Origin: Drosophila persimilis
Taxonomy: Eukaryota > Arthropoda > Insecta > Diptera > Drosophilidae
DNA: 64,000 nucleotides
Reading direction: 5' to 3'
NCBI RefSeq assembly: GCF_003286085.1
Contig: NW_020825294.1
Coordinates: 4,836,001 to 4,900,000, forward strand
Shown one piece after another: positions 1-11,339 of the stretch. The stretch's first letter is position 1; every line of letters begins with the position of its first letter. Below the pieces are notes generated by a model, which saw nothing but the letters and a program-made list of their open reading frames with translations, made no database searches and was not told where the DNA came from. The translations under genes and the position numbers were made by a program.

Positions 1-641
1 CAACAATTAATACAAATGTCGAGAAAGAACTGAACAAAGTGCGGAATACCCTCGAGAAATTCAACGAAAAAACATTATCTACTGAAACACACAAGCAGGA
101 GTACCCCCTGTGCATAGGGCATCATTGAAAACTTTTTTCACAACTAGAAAACTTTTTTTTGCAGGCAAACACAGCAACAGAAAATAATATAAAACAACAT
201 TCACACATGGCTGAGAGCTCCACTGCAGCAGTCCCCACGGAGGGAGCCCCCCCCTCCCTACCCCACTTACAGCAGAAACAACAGAATGGGTATTCGAGTG
301 GGGAATGGGGAATGGGCAATGGCAGTCACGGTAAACAGAAAGTTTCAAGTGGTTCTTGTTGCGGGAATTGAGGAACAATCACCTCAAATGGAGGCCAAGA
401 AGATGTTTTATCTGAATCCTTGATGAGATGCATTTGGCCTATCTGTCGGGAGTATTTAAGGACCTCTTCGAATGGGGTCTTGACACTCGATTTCCTGCTG
501 TTCGATGCTCATTTCCTTCATCTAGTTTTCGGGGAATTTGCAGCTCATTTCCACTGGCAGGCTGTTCCATTTTCTAGTCGAAAACAAACAATCTTTTGTG
601 TAGAATTCAAATTTAAAGAAATTTCAGTAAATTAGTGCGAA
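1..641. other. Intergenic, no gene seen
   Basis: No splice-compatible or conserved-looking coding stretch is visible on either strand. Open frames around 80-380 are short, overlap in several frames and look random. A pyrimidine-rich stretch ending in a possible acceptor (TTTTTTTTGCAG near 150-165) is present but joins nothing recognisable. The last 40 bases before 642 are AT-rich, as expected for a short 5' UTR. Confidence 0.5.
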
Positions 642-938
642 ATGAGTAGCGAAAACACGACAAGTCGCACTCGTATCTGCCAGTCTATGGCCGAGGATGT
701 TGTGGCACACATCCAAAGTGTGGGCGTGGCCTCCAAGAACGAGGTAATCATGGAGATGTGCGAACTGAAGAATCCCCGCTTTAACGACGTGGAACACCTG
801 TGCGAGGCGGTGGCCATTTCCCTGGAGAGGGGCCTGGCGTGGGGAATTCTGGAGGAGAGCCATGGACATTTCAAGATTGCAGACGAGAGCCTGATCCCAA
901 AAGATACCAAAGCGGCAGTCAATTCGCTGCATATGTAG
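642..938 (+). CDS. Small uncharacterised protein, 98 aa, single exon
   Basis: An uninterrupted ATG-to-TAG frame of 98 codons. The composition is that of a globular protein: Met/Ser/Thr start, an amphipathic middle (AEDVVAHIQSVG, VEHLCEAVAISLERGLAWGI) and a lysine-containing tail. The run of helices followed by a short turn (GHFKIADESL) could suit a small winged-helix or histone-H1-like fold such as those seen in Drosophila-restricted DUF families, but no motif decides it. The start lies in an AT-rich context with an acceptable A at -3 (GCGAAATG). Immediately downstream on the opposite strand is a decayed gene relic. Function is unknown. It could be a young or lineage-restricted gene, and expression is unproven. 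Confidence 0.5.
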   Translation: MSSENTTSRTRICQSMAEDVVAHIQSVGVASKNEVIMEMCELKNPRFNDVEHLCEAVAISLERGLAWGILEESHGHFKIADESLIPKDTKAAVNSLHM

Positions 939-979
939 TCCCAAGATAGTCCCAAAAAAGTACTAGAAACAACCCAATT

Positions 980-1470
980 CATTCGAGAAATTCCCCATCT
1001 CCAGTCCATCCAACACGTGAATTTTGAATATCTTCCAGTTGTTCTGCATCGTCGGCACGCTGGTACAGGCTCTGTACGTTCTTAGATCCAGAAGATCCTT
1101 GTGTATCTTTTCCCCTAGTCTGGCAACGGACATGGCATCTCGGAACTGGTGCATCGAGTGCGGTAGTCGATGACCCACTTCTGGAGCCAGTTGTTGCGCT
1201 TCTCGCGTTCCTCCGGGTACAAGAAGTAGTCAGCCATTTCGAAGCAGATCCAAATTTGGTAAGCACTTCAAAAACATTTAAATATGTTTAATCTGAATAA
1301 GTGCTTTCCTTCCATCCTTCCATCCAGCAAGGTGCCACATGAATCATCTCGTGCTCTCCACTCGGAAACGGACGTTGGTTGGACTCCCCTTGGAGGGGGT
1401 CTGCTCCGGATTAGTCAGATTTTCGATGTGTGACTTGTCTTTAATGCATACTTTATTGGATCGTAGTTCT
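980..1470 (-). pseudogene. Frame-broken relic of a protein-coding gene
   Basis: The minus strand reads as protein-like pieces in different frames. The 5'-most piece contains LYKNYDPIKYALKTSHTSKI. The next contains RPFPSGEHEMIHVAPCW. The next is IWICFEMADYFLYPEEREKR running into NNWLQKWVIDYRTRC (about 1115-1260, stop at 1115-1117). The last pieces are LGEKIHKDLLDLRTYRA and YQRADDAEQLEDIQ in two further frames. I see no GT-AG introns that join these pieces, so frameshifts plus an insertion are the simplest reading. I do not recognise the parent family. It could still be a real multi-exon gene whose introns I failed to place. Confidence 0.4.
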
Positions 1471-2261
1471 TATACAAGTGCGAAAGCGAATAAAGTGTAA
1501 AACTCTACCTCTAAGAGACCTTTCTCCATCAATATGTTTGATGGATTCCCACTCTGAATGACTTCAACCGAAATGTCGGCGGCAGTTCCAGTCGAAGGCA
1601 GAGAGTCCCCTGGTTATAGACCCAATCGGAGGCGCGATTTATTGGCTGGAAAGTGTCAGGTGCATAAATTCAAAGCCCGAACTTTTTGGGCAAAAAGCCC
1701 GAGCAGGCAACGCCAGCAGCATCCCGGCAATCATTCAGTGCGTCAATCAAGGTGGCAGGCAATGAGGCAGCCACAACCGTTTCGCTCCGGCACTAGCATT
1801 TCAATTTAAATTAAAAACTTTAAGCAAACTTTAAATACAGCTTACAGATGCCCCCACAGCCCCCACAACCCCCACAACCCCCTCTCTCGCTCTCCAGAAC
1901 TCGGCTAAAAATCCAACGCCTCGTTGGCCACCGAAGAAGGCGGAAGTAAGTAAGTACGGACCGAAGTGAGCAATGAGCAATGAGCAATGAGCGCAGGCAG
2001 GACTGCAGGGCTACAAGTAAGTTGTAACTCGACGAAAACTTGTACGAATGAGGATTGGAAACTGCATTTAATACCCGATAAACTTTATGCACTTTCCCCC
2101 CATGTACACACATCCCTATCCGGGGGGGAGGGCTCCTTTTTCAGCTTCAAACTCGATTGCCGCATTCACTCGCTTTGATTTCATTAGAAAAAAACAAAAA
2201 AAAACACAAAGCACAAAACACAAAATACGAGTTCAATTCCAGACACGTTCCCATGTCGACC

Positions 2262-2265
<4 letters not shown>

Positions 2266-2296
<31 letters not shown>
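2266..2296. repeat. (CA)n microsatellite
   Basis: About 15 uninterrupted CA units followed by CCACAAAACAA. This is a typical Drosophila dinucleotide repeat with no coding role. Confidence 0.9.
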
Positions 2297-2559
2297 ACAA
2301 AACAATTCTAAATTGCCAAATTGAGACTGGATCTCAGCCATTCAGCAGGGTTCATTATTGTGCCTTTTAGCCATTCGGGGGGAGATTATTCTTCTACCTT
2401 TTACCCATTCAGGAGGCCATTCTTTTTACCCATTTACTCTACTGTTATTTTGTAGCCCTTTGCAGAGGGCAACCTCATGATAAAGAGACATCCAGAGCAC
2501 AAGAGAAAGAAGTCTTTAATTTGTTTTTAAATTAAGACAATACATTTTTAAAACCACAT

Positions 2560-3420
2560 TTAAATTAGAACTCTGCTTGAATACACTTAGAGGAAAAATT
2601 CAATTTAAATAAAATATTCGTTTTTTAAATATAAACATAATGAAAATAAATAGAATTCATTTTCATTTAATACAAAAATTTTATATACATATATATTAAA
2701 CTCTTTAAAATAAATGAATAAATTAAATTTGTAGAAAAGATATTAAATCTAAGTATGAAAATGTTTTTTTGTATGAATCAAATTTATTTTAATTATAAAA
2801 TATATTTATGTTAAATATGAAATATATTTTATTGATCTATGAAAAATATTTATTTTAAAAAGAAAAGACATTTTTTTTTAATTTATTTTAAATTTTAAAT
2901 ATATGAATTTAAGTATGAAATATTTTAATTTAAATGTGAATCATATTTATTTTAAATAGAAAATATATGAAATTTAAATATGAAATATATTTAATTTAAC
3001 TATGAAAAGATATATAATTTACCCGTGAAATGAATTTATTTTAAACAGAATAAAATTTTTGTATTTATTATTTTAAATATACAATATATTAATTTTAAAT
3101 AGAAAATATATATTTTTGTATTTATTTATTTTTAAAATATGAAATACGCGATTTTTAAAAATGAAATATATTTAATTTAACTATGAAATATATTTCATTT
3201 AACCGTGAAATAAATTTATTACAAATAGAAAAAAATTTTTTTTTGTTTATTTTAAATAGAAAATATATATATTTTTTTTTTTATTTTAAGTGTTATATGT
3301 ATATATACATATGACTTTTAAATATCAAATATATTTAATTTAAATAGAAAACATGCATATATTTTTTTATTTATTTATTTTAAATATAAAATATATTTAT
3401 TTCAAAAATTAAACATACTT
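2560..3420. repeat. AT-rich degenerate tandem repeat block
   Basis: Nearly pure A/T sequence built from variants of TTATTTTAAATAGAAAATAT and AAATATGAAATATATTTAA. A higher-order period of about 181 bp is visible: GAAATATATTTAATTTAAC at 2982 recurs at 3163, each followed within about 40 bases by a variant of the rare GC-containing word ACCCGTGAAAT (ATTTACCCGTGAAATGAATT, then TTAACCGTGAAATAAATT). This argues for duplication of a longer unit, not just base composition. Confidence 0.6.
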
Positions 3421-3857
3421 ACTTATCTGAGATAAACAGAGTCTAGCGCAGATTTCCAAAAACCCACAGTGGCGATACGAGTATTCATTAAAAGCTCTAA
3501 TTCTGTTAACTAATTAAAAATGATGTTTAAAATTCGATCTGTTTTATTTATAGATTCATAAAAATATCCACACTCGTCAAAAATGCACTCAATTTCCACA
3601 ATTATCGTTGAAAACTGTAAAATGTATCCACAATCTGTTGATTCGCTTATGTGAGAATCCGTCACACATATTCGATTTCCGTTAAAAGCGATTGTTGTTG
3701 CAACATTCGCGTTACGACGAGTACGAATGCGTGCCCGTGTCCGTGCCCGTGCCCGTGCCCCCTACTCCTTTGAAACGAACTCTGTATGAAATGTCACGTG
3801 TTTCATGCGTCCTTTCATGCCACTGGCATGCTGCCATTGCCACCGTTATACAAACAG

Positions 3858-3882
3858 AGAGAGAGAGAGAGAGGGAGAGAGT
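3858..3882. repeat. (GA)n microsatellite
   Basis: An interrupted run of GA dinucleotides; a second GA-rich run lies near 4025-4055. GA runs can bind GAGA factor, but no promoter is evident here. Confidence 0.7.
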
Positions 3883-4569
3883 GATTTTCGCTTGCTTTCT
3901 TGCCCCTCTTTTCGTGCACAGAGCTGCAGCATTCCCATTGCGTTGGTCATTTTTGTCATTTTTCGCACACACTCAAAAAGCAGAATTAATTACGCTAATT
4001 GAAGAGCCAGAAACGACAGAGACCCAGAGAGAGAGAGAGCGGGAGGGGGAGAGTGGGAGCTGGAGACATGAGTGAAAAAAAGTCAGAGATACATAGACAG
4101 ATATGGAAGTGGAAACGCATCGACTCGTAGTTTGCTTTCAGGCGCATTCCCCCGTGCATTCGGCCGCCAAAGTTTTTATTAAATTAAAACATTTATCTCT
4201 CTCTCTCTGTCCAGCCACAGTTTCCATGTAAATTGGATGGAATTTCTCCATATCGCGAGGCTTAGCTTATTGGATGCCCGCTGATTTTGATGATTTTTGA
4301 CAGATTTTAGTGGGGATTCCACTAATTGAAAATGTTTTAATAAAAACAAAACCAAAAGGCGTTTTTTATTGATTGTAAGTGAGTAATCCACATACCCTTT
4401 GAACGGAGAGGTTACAATACCATTCGTTTGGATATCGTATGACCATCTACCAAATACTTACATTTTTTTTTCTTAACCAATTTTGGATAAAACTTAATGG
4501 GATCCAAAGTTAATAGAGAAAAGGAATTTATTGGCAGGACCCCTCAAATCAGCCGACAATAGACAAAGG

Positions 4570-4691
4570 TTAATTGACAGAAAAACGCGACAAAATTCTA
4601 TCAAAAATAGAAAATAATTTAAGGGATTTTTTAATTGACAGAAAAACGCGACAAAATTCTTCTAAAAATAGGGAAAAATTTAAAGAATGCC
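4570..4691. repeat. 61-bp direct tandem duplication
   Basis: TTAATTGACAGAAAAACGCG begins at 4570 and again at 4631. Both copies continue into CAAAATTCT followed by an AAAATAG-containing tail. The copies are nearly identical over the first 30 bases, so this is a recent local duplication in non-coding DNA. Confidence 0.8.
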
Positions 4692-6838
4692 AAAAAATTC
4701 CTTTCTTCAGCTTCCTTGCGCCTTGAATCGTATACTTAATGGAAATTAGTCAAAAAGAATGCCAGCGTTAATTTTTTAAAATGTATCTATGTTTTTAGAC
4801 ATTGAATTTTAATAGATTATTCATATACTAAGATATTTTTTTAAGTGTTTTATTATTTTTGATTTTTTTTACATAATTTTTGTCATGTTCTTTTTGACAT
4901 ATTTTTAGATTATTTATATATTCAAATATGTTTTCAAGTGTTCGTTAAATGATCTATTTTTTCCAAAAGGATACCTTCAATTATTATTTTTAATTTTTTT
5001 TAATTTTTATAATAAATAAATAAATTAAACAAAAAATAAAAATATTAAATTGTCCCATAAAAGGCGAAAAAATAATAATAATAAATAGTACAAAATTAAT
5101 TAAAAAAAAAAAAACAAATTAATGTAATGAAAAATGTTAAACAAAAATTTAAGTAATTAATTTATTTTCTTTTAATCTAAAAATTACAAATAATACCCCA
5201 TTATTTTTTTAGTAAGAAATCAGAAATGAATTTGTATTTAAAAATGAAGAGCTATTTTTTATTTTAGTAACACAAACTAATTTGTAAATAATAAATATTA
5301 AAAATAAGATTTATTTCTTACAAATCAGAGTTTAATTTATATCATACAAAATACAATCCATATGATCCCTGCTTTTTAGGATTTCCTTTTGCAAAAATCT
5401 CAATTGAGGAATAAACTGCCTTTTGGTGTTCATTATTGCACTTACATACATATATATTCCCCCTCAATTTAATGTTCTATTTAATTATGCAGACAAATGC
5501 AGACAGCACAGCTCCTTTGACTGCAAAAGACAGACCGGTCCAAGGAGGGCGAAGCGGAATGCGTCGAACTTCGACAAACTGTCGGGGGAAAAGTTTGTCA
5601 AGCCGGGAAAACCCGTCGAGAGTGAGATGTAAAATTTGCACAAAATGTAAGGACGTGGCATAGGAAAATGCATTCTCGATTGGAAAATTGAACAAAAGTA
5701 TTTCGAATACGTGCGGGAATATTTATGTGGCTAATTCTTAACGAACGCCAAAAGAAAAACGAAACTGAGGCAAAAGTTGGGTGGGGTTTAAAATGCAAAT
5801 CTTTTCCGAAAGTACGGAAGTTGACACTTAAGTTTATAAATCCAATAAAAATCACATTAGCCCCGCGGCGCTGCGGCGGCAAAGCGGAAGCCAAACAGCG
5901 GCGGACTCTGATATCCACCCACAAAAGTGGAACTTAAACGAGAAGGAGGCAGCCCCCAGAAGTAGCTAAGCGCAACTTGAGGCGCCCCTGCCCCCCCCGC
6001 GGCATAAGAAATGCTAATGATCGCCCACAAAAGTGTTTAAACGGAAGTCGGCGAAAAATACCACAAAAGGCTTTTAAATATACTCCGAATAAAAGCAGTG
6101 AAATGTCCACTAATGGTTCGTGAATCTATTCGTGAATACAAAGAGTATTTTGAAGAGATTTTGATTTAGTTTTTTTTTATAGAATTTGTCATCCCTAAAA
6201 TGGTTCATTTCGGACTTATGGTGCATTTTATGGTCAGAATCGATAAAAAATAAATAAATTAAAATAAAATAAATAAATTTCAAAATTGTAAATTTTACTT
6301 TCCGTTTCTATTGGGTCCTTTAATATAACCTTAAAGGTAAAGGACCTTAAAACCTTGAAATATATTTATATTACATTATATTATATACTATATATTACAT
6401 TAATTTATATTTTTTTGTACAAAACGGTATTGAAAAGTATTAAATTTGAGTTATTATAAATAAATATTTTTTTTTTTTTAAATAAGTAATGGGCATAAAT
6501 TAATAAAAATAATAGAACAACTAATAAAAATAAGACTTATTTCAGATATTTATAATTCATAATTTGAATTATAAAAATTGTTTTTTATTTTCAAAATATT
6601 TGTTTCCTTTGATTTCGATTAAAATAAAATTTATTATAAAAGTGCGTTTGAGGGGGGAGTAGAGCGATTTCTTCCATCTTTTCTGCTTGTGCGATTATTT
6701 GTGCATTTAAATTTATACATAAGCAATTACGAGAAGTACAAGGACTGCTGCCTCAAAATGGGCCACTTGTCTAGGCGTGAAAGGCGCCACCGATGCCTGA
6801 TGGCTGACACAGAAGCATCTGTGCCTGTGCATGTCTCT

Positions 6839-6859
6839 GTGTGTGTGTGTGTGTGTGTT
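6839..6859. repeat. (GT)n microsatellite
   Basis: About ten GT units preceded by CATGTCTCT. Non-coding. Confidence 0.85.
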
Positions 6860-8813
6860 GGGGCGGCACCAAAGACCAATTATGCGCACATTTCATGCAT
6901 AAGAAAATTCAATTCCACGTTCATTTGCACATGCAAATCAAATTTATTTGCGGCAAACACACTCTCCTGCGGCTGCAGGACATGCCCCCAATCCCCCCTC
7001 CCCCCGAGCAGGAGCATGCCACCGCTCACCGCGCACTGCATTTGCAAGTAGTTGGTGGAGAGAGCCTGCTGTCTTCCGTCGCTCCCAGCCTTTGAAAATG
7101 TTTCTCAAATTCTGCCGCGAACTTTGACAGCAGCTTCCCCCGTTTTTGCAGGCCCTTTTTCCATCCTATTTTCAACCATTTTCCTTGCCATTTCCAACCA
7201 ATTTCAATATGCCTTTTCCACGCACTTTCACAGCTTTTCAATTTTCCATTTAGTGGAGTGGCAGAGTGCCGGATGGGTGGGGGGAGGGGGGTTCGTTCTA
7301 TGGTAATTCTAATGGCATTACATCGCAGCCCATGAAAAGCCCTCATCACATGTGAATGTTCTTTTGTATCTCCTGAATAGATGGATGTATCTTAGATAAT
7401 TAACGTTGGGAAAATGCGGTGTTTTCATGGAAAATTCCCTGATTTCTATGCCGCTCTGAAGCAGGTGAAAGCTTAAGCAGCCTGTCAGGAAAACGTTATA
7501 AAGATATTTAACATTTTCCCTGTATTAAACAATAAAGGAAATCCTTGCTCTCTCCCTGTCTCTCTCTCTCTGTTTGGATCAAGTGGCTTTCCATGTGTTT
7601 GACATTTGTCATCCGTCCACTCCATTGCCGGACCCTAGAAAGGACTCCATATATAGAGGGCACTACATTATACTCATCCGCTCTTTGCAGTAGTCGTGGA
7701 AGAGGGAGGGCGCCTGCCTGGGCTCCACTCGAAAACTTGAATAATTAAAAATACAATATTGAAGTGCAAACATCTGGCAGAAGGAACGGAAAACAAAAAC
7801 AGGACGTCAGATGACCGTCTCCCTGCTGCACTTAGTCAAAGATATCCACTTGCAAGGACAACGAAGGGAGATCCTTGGCTGACACTGGGACATGCCGGGA
7901 AATGCTGACAAGCTCCGCAAACAATCGAAGCAAAAGGCATGACGGGACAACAAAAGAGTGAAGAAAAATGCAGTACGGGTCTGTGGCTCTGTGATTTTGC
8001 TGCAGGCTTCATGGAATGTGGGGTTTGGGGGGCAGGGGATGTGTGTGCTCATGGGTCAACGCCAGAAACAAGCTATAAGAATGTGCCACGCTCCTCGGGG
8101 CTGATGAATGTTGGCAACCGAAACGGGGACCAACGTGACTGCGAATTTTCCTCTTAAATCTAGAGAAGATGGGTGTTTATATGGAATTTATAAGGAATTT
8201 AAACAAGATAAACTGGGGTTGGCCATCCAAAATGTAACCCTAGATGTGCCCTAGATGGTTTTTCATTCCAAATCTCTACTTACCATTAGCAGAGATCCTT
8301 CCTTCATTGTTTGTGGGGCATATCCCTCAATCAATGGCTCATCTCTAGACCCAAAGAAATGTCAACGTAGTTGTTGGTGGGGGTTTTCTGGCCGCATGCC
8401 TTTGTTTAGCTTCACTCTTGGCCGCTGGTCATCCGCTGTGTTTGCTCCTCCACTGCCACTGCCACTGTCGATGCTGCCACTGCCGCTGCTGCCACTGCCA
8501 CTGCTCCTCCACAGTACTGTTTTATTTATTGTTTGCGCTCATTTGAGTCAATTACGACAAACGGAGATTGTTAATTGTTTTGCTGCTGCTACGAGTATCT
8601 GCAGAGTGTGGTGGCTGGCCGTTCAAGTCCAAGACAAACAAGCCGCATCCTGGACCAGGGCTCAGAGAGGGGTAGCGGCAGCCTTCCCGCCTCTTCAGAT
8701 TGTTTCATATTATTTATTCGTCCTGAGACGACTTGGTTCTTCTTTGTTTTTGCTGTCTGTCTGTCTGTCTGCCCGACTCCTGTCGTTTTTGGCATTTGCT
8801 ATGCTCTCTTCTC

Positions 8814-8829
8814 TCTCCCTCTCCCTCTT

Positions 8830-8863
<34 letters not shown>

Positions 8864-8866
8864 CTT
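8814..8866. repeat. Compound (CT)n-(GT)n microsatellite
   Basis: A long CT run followed directly by GTGTGTGTG. Apparent long open frames across this region on both strands are products of the repeat. Confidence 0.85.
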
Positions 8867-9935
8867 GCTTTTGGCCAATAAACGAGCCAACTCCGGCGGT
8901 GGCTGGGCCCTCTTGGGGTCGCGTTTAATGGTGCGTTTAACATTTCATTCGGTCTCTAGAAAGAGTATCCCCTTTTCGCCTTCTGTTCGGAGAGGGAATG
9001 GAGTGGAGGCCATGCTGCTGATGTTGACTTGTTGTCCTGGCTCCTGTGTGTGTCCTGTCTCTTGCGTAAACTTTAATTGACTGTCAGTTCATTTGAGGTA
9101 AGTTTTAATTAATTTTTGCTAGCGTTTGCTTGGGCTGGCACTTGTGTCTACGACAACGACTCGGGCATGTGGATATCCCAGCGAAGGATACAACAGGATA
9201 AGTGGTGCATGACACTCAAATGTCCTGCTAATTGTTTAGACAACATTTTTTGCGGCCACGCCTTCCTTCCTGCCCTCCTTGAGGGTGCCTTTTTATGAGG
9301 GGACTCTCAACTTTTGCATCAGCGAACATTAAAATTATTAATGGCCCTCAAGGTCTGAAAATCAAACAAAAGGCGGTGTATTTTTAAGGATTTGAAAAGG
9401 ATATTAATATGAAATTTCATATGCCCGTTTTATGGCTGCTTTTTGGGGCTGCTCTCTTGAAGATAACTTTAATTTGAAGGCTTAAATACGATCCAGTTCC
9501 AAAGAAAGATTCCCTTTAGATGGTTCGGGCATTCAGATATGTTTAGAGACTAGGGATTTCTTTACACTCAAAGAAACAACTATCCTATGGCTCTGCCACC
9601 TCTCAAAAGGCAGGATATTATGTTGAAAACCTATCGGGAGTGTTCTCCAAAAACATCCTCAAACCATTATGGAACTTTGCAGATCTTTGGTAGTCTCTTT
9701 CCCAGGCGGACTCTACTATCGCCTCTCCGAAAACTCTTTTCCCCCCTTAAAATATGGTTATATTTTTTTTATTTCATAAAATTCCATTTACATTAGAAGA
9801 ACATCTCGAATAATTCAACGTCCGAAACGTTCTCGAGCCTGTAATTGTCATAAATACAAACTTGGAATTCAATATGTTAGGAAATGAATCCTTACCCTCT
9901 GTTCTTCCGCTGATGTCCTTGAAGAAATTCTATCC

Positions 9936-11113
9936 CTACAGATCCCTTCCAGTCGAAGGTCCAGGAGTTTGCTTCTTCATCCTCTTCGTGGGAAACATTT
10001 TCGATCTGATCTCAGGGTTTGAGCCTGGGGAGCACGAGTAGGCCTTATAGCTGTAGGCCAATGTAATACAAATCTCTTACCAATTTTCAACAATTTCTTC
10101 GTTTTCTTGGCCCTTTCGGGGCTCTTGGTGACGCGGGCCGTGCGTTGCGATGGAATGTGTTCGTAATCTGACTGTTTTCCTTGACTTTCCTTTTTGGGCA
10201 CCTTTTGATCCTTCTGCAGCTTTTTTTCGACGAGCTGCTTCTTGGGCAAGAATTTATCAACACTATTGATTTTCTTCAGTTTCCAGTGATAGTCGTGGCG
10301 GAATATTTTGGGCTGAAAGTCGATTGGCATATGGGCGTATTGCTCCATCCTTCGAATGGTGCACATCATGCGATCGTTTCTTACGATTTTCTGCTTTATG
10401 CTGGCTATATCTATATGGCTATCTCTATGCTGCTTCTTTTGCCAGTTGGTTTCCCCGAGAGTGGTAGATTCTATCGAAGGTGCCTTCTCCTCCTCCAGCG
10501 GAGGGAGCATGTCCCTGGCCCTACGATTGGGCTCCTCGTGTCCTTCGATCTTTTGCTTCGTGCTGGCTATATGTATGAGGTTATCTATATACTCCAACTG
10601 CCGATCCTTGAGACTCTGCTGCTGCTGCTGCTGCCCGACACTCTTCTGCTCCTTTTTGCCTTCTGGGAGTGTGGCGGATTCCCTTGGAGGATGGATGTCC
10701 CTTACCCTTCGATTGGGTTTGCTCTGATCGCGTTGATCCTCCTCGTGATGGCTTTCTCCGAGCCGTGCGTACCTGCTGGCCAGATCGGATGTCTCATAGC
10801 CAAACGGCGACGCCATCTGCGTGATGTTGTACTGCATTAGGGCCATGAGGCGTTGCGTTGTCGTTCCCCGCGTTTCCATGGTATTGGGGGCGAGGATTTG
10901 CTGCTCCACGCGATGCCTCTTCAGTAGTTTACTGCTGAAGTTCTGCTGCATGGCCGCCTTTGCCAGTTCGCCTCGCCTTGTCTCAATCGGCAGCAGCGAT
11001 TCGATTGCATTCTTTAGAACCGTGCTCAGTGGACCGCTTTTCGACCAGACCGTCGTGTCTTTACCGCTTGGCTCTGGCGGATCCCGAAGCGTATTCAAAG
11101 TACTTTTATTCAT
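9936..11113 (-). CDS. Unrecognised Lys/Gln-rich protein, about 373 aa, two exons
   Basis: The main exon is 10081-11113, with ATG at 11113 and the opening MNKSTLNTLRDPPEPSGKD. I infer a 56-nt intron 10025-10080 (donor GTAAGAG, acceptor CTCCCCAG) and a last exon 9936-10024 that adds a basic tail beginning GSNPEIRSKMFPTKRMKKQ and ends at TAG. Without splicing, the frame stays open to a TGA at 9977 and gives 378 aa with a different tail. The protein is hydrophilic with a poly-Gln run. It has an internal duplication of about 50 residues: PNRR(V/A)RD(I/M)xPP ... IASxKQKI occurs twice. The C-terminal third is lysine-rich (KKQLVEKKLQKDQKVPKK). There is no membrane segment or enzyme motif, and I do not recognise the family. 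Its basic, repeat-bearing composition would suit a nucleic-acid- or cytoskeleton-associated protein. That is inference. Confidence 0.7.
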
Positions 11114-11339
11114 TGCCCGACTCCAACAACTAAATGCTACAAGCGATATATATCTGTTTTAATGGTTTTCTCTGATAATCGATCTGTTCTGATGGCTTAC
11201 CATTTTTTCTCACATTAAAACATGTGCAAATATTCGTTAAAACATAAAATGTCTTTTTGACTGCCATAATTATCACAAAAAAAAAATTAAAACAATATAA
11301 ACTAAAAAAAAAAAAATACTTAAAATTTCGACATTTAGG

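Larger units (their letters stand above)
1480..9935. other. Gene-poor AT-rich interval with simple repeats
   Basis: About 8.4 kb with no open frame I would call a gene. Open frames here, for example 8255-8881 and 6689-7051, run through microsatellites and CT-rich DNA and have low-complexity translations. The interval holds several AT-rich blocks (2.5-3.4, 4.7-5.4 and 6.1-6.6 kb), GA, CA and CT microsatellites and a 61-bp tandem duplication, listed separately. It may contain regulatory DNA, but nothing specific can be supported from sequence alone. Confidence 0.5.

Noticed and set aside
8255-8881. 208-codon plus-strand frame
   Set aside because: Built on CTGCCACTG and CTCTCT repeats, giving Leu/Ser/Pro runs; several other frames are open over the same repeats.
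10181-10840. 219-codon plus-strand open frame opposite the lysine-rich gene
   Set aside because: Its Leu/Phe-rich translation is the complement of Lys/Glu/Gln codons in the minus-strand gene; the sense frame is longer and has coherent motifs.
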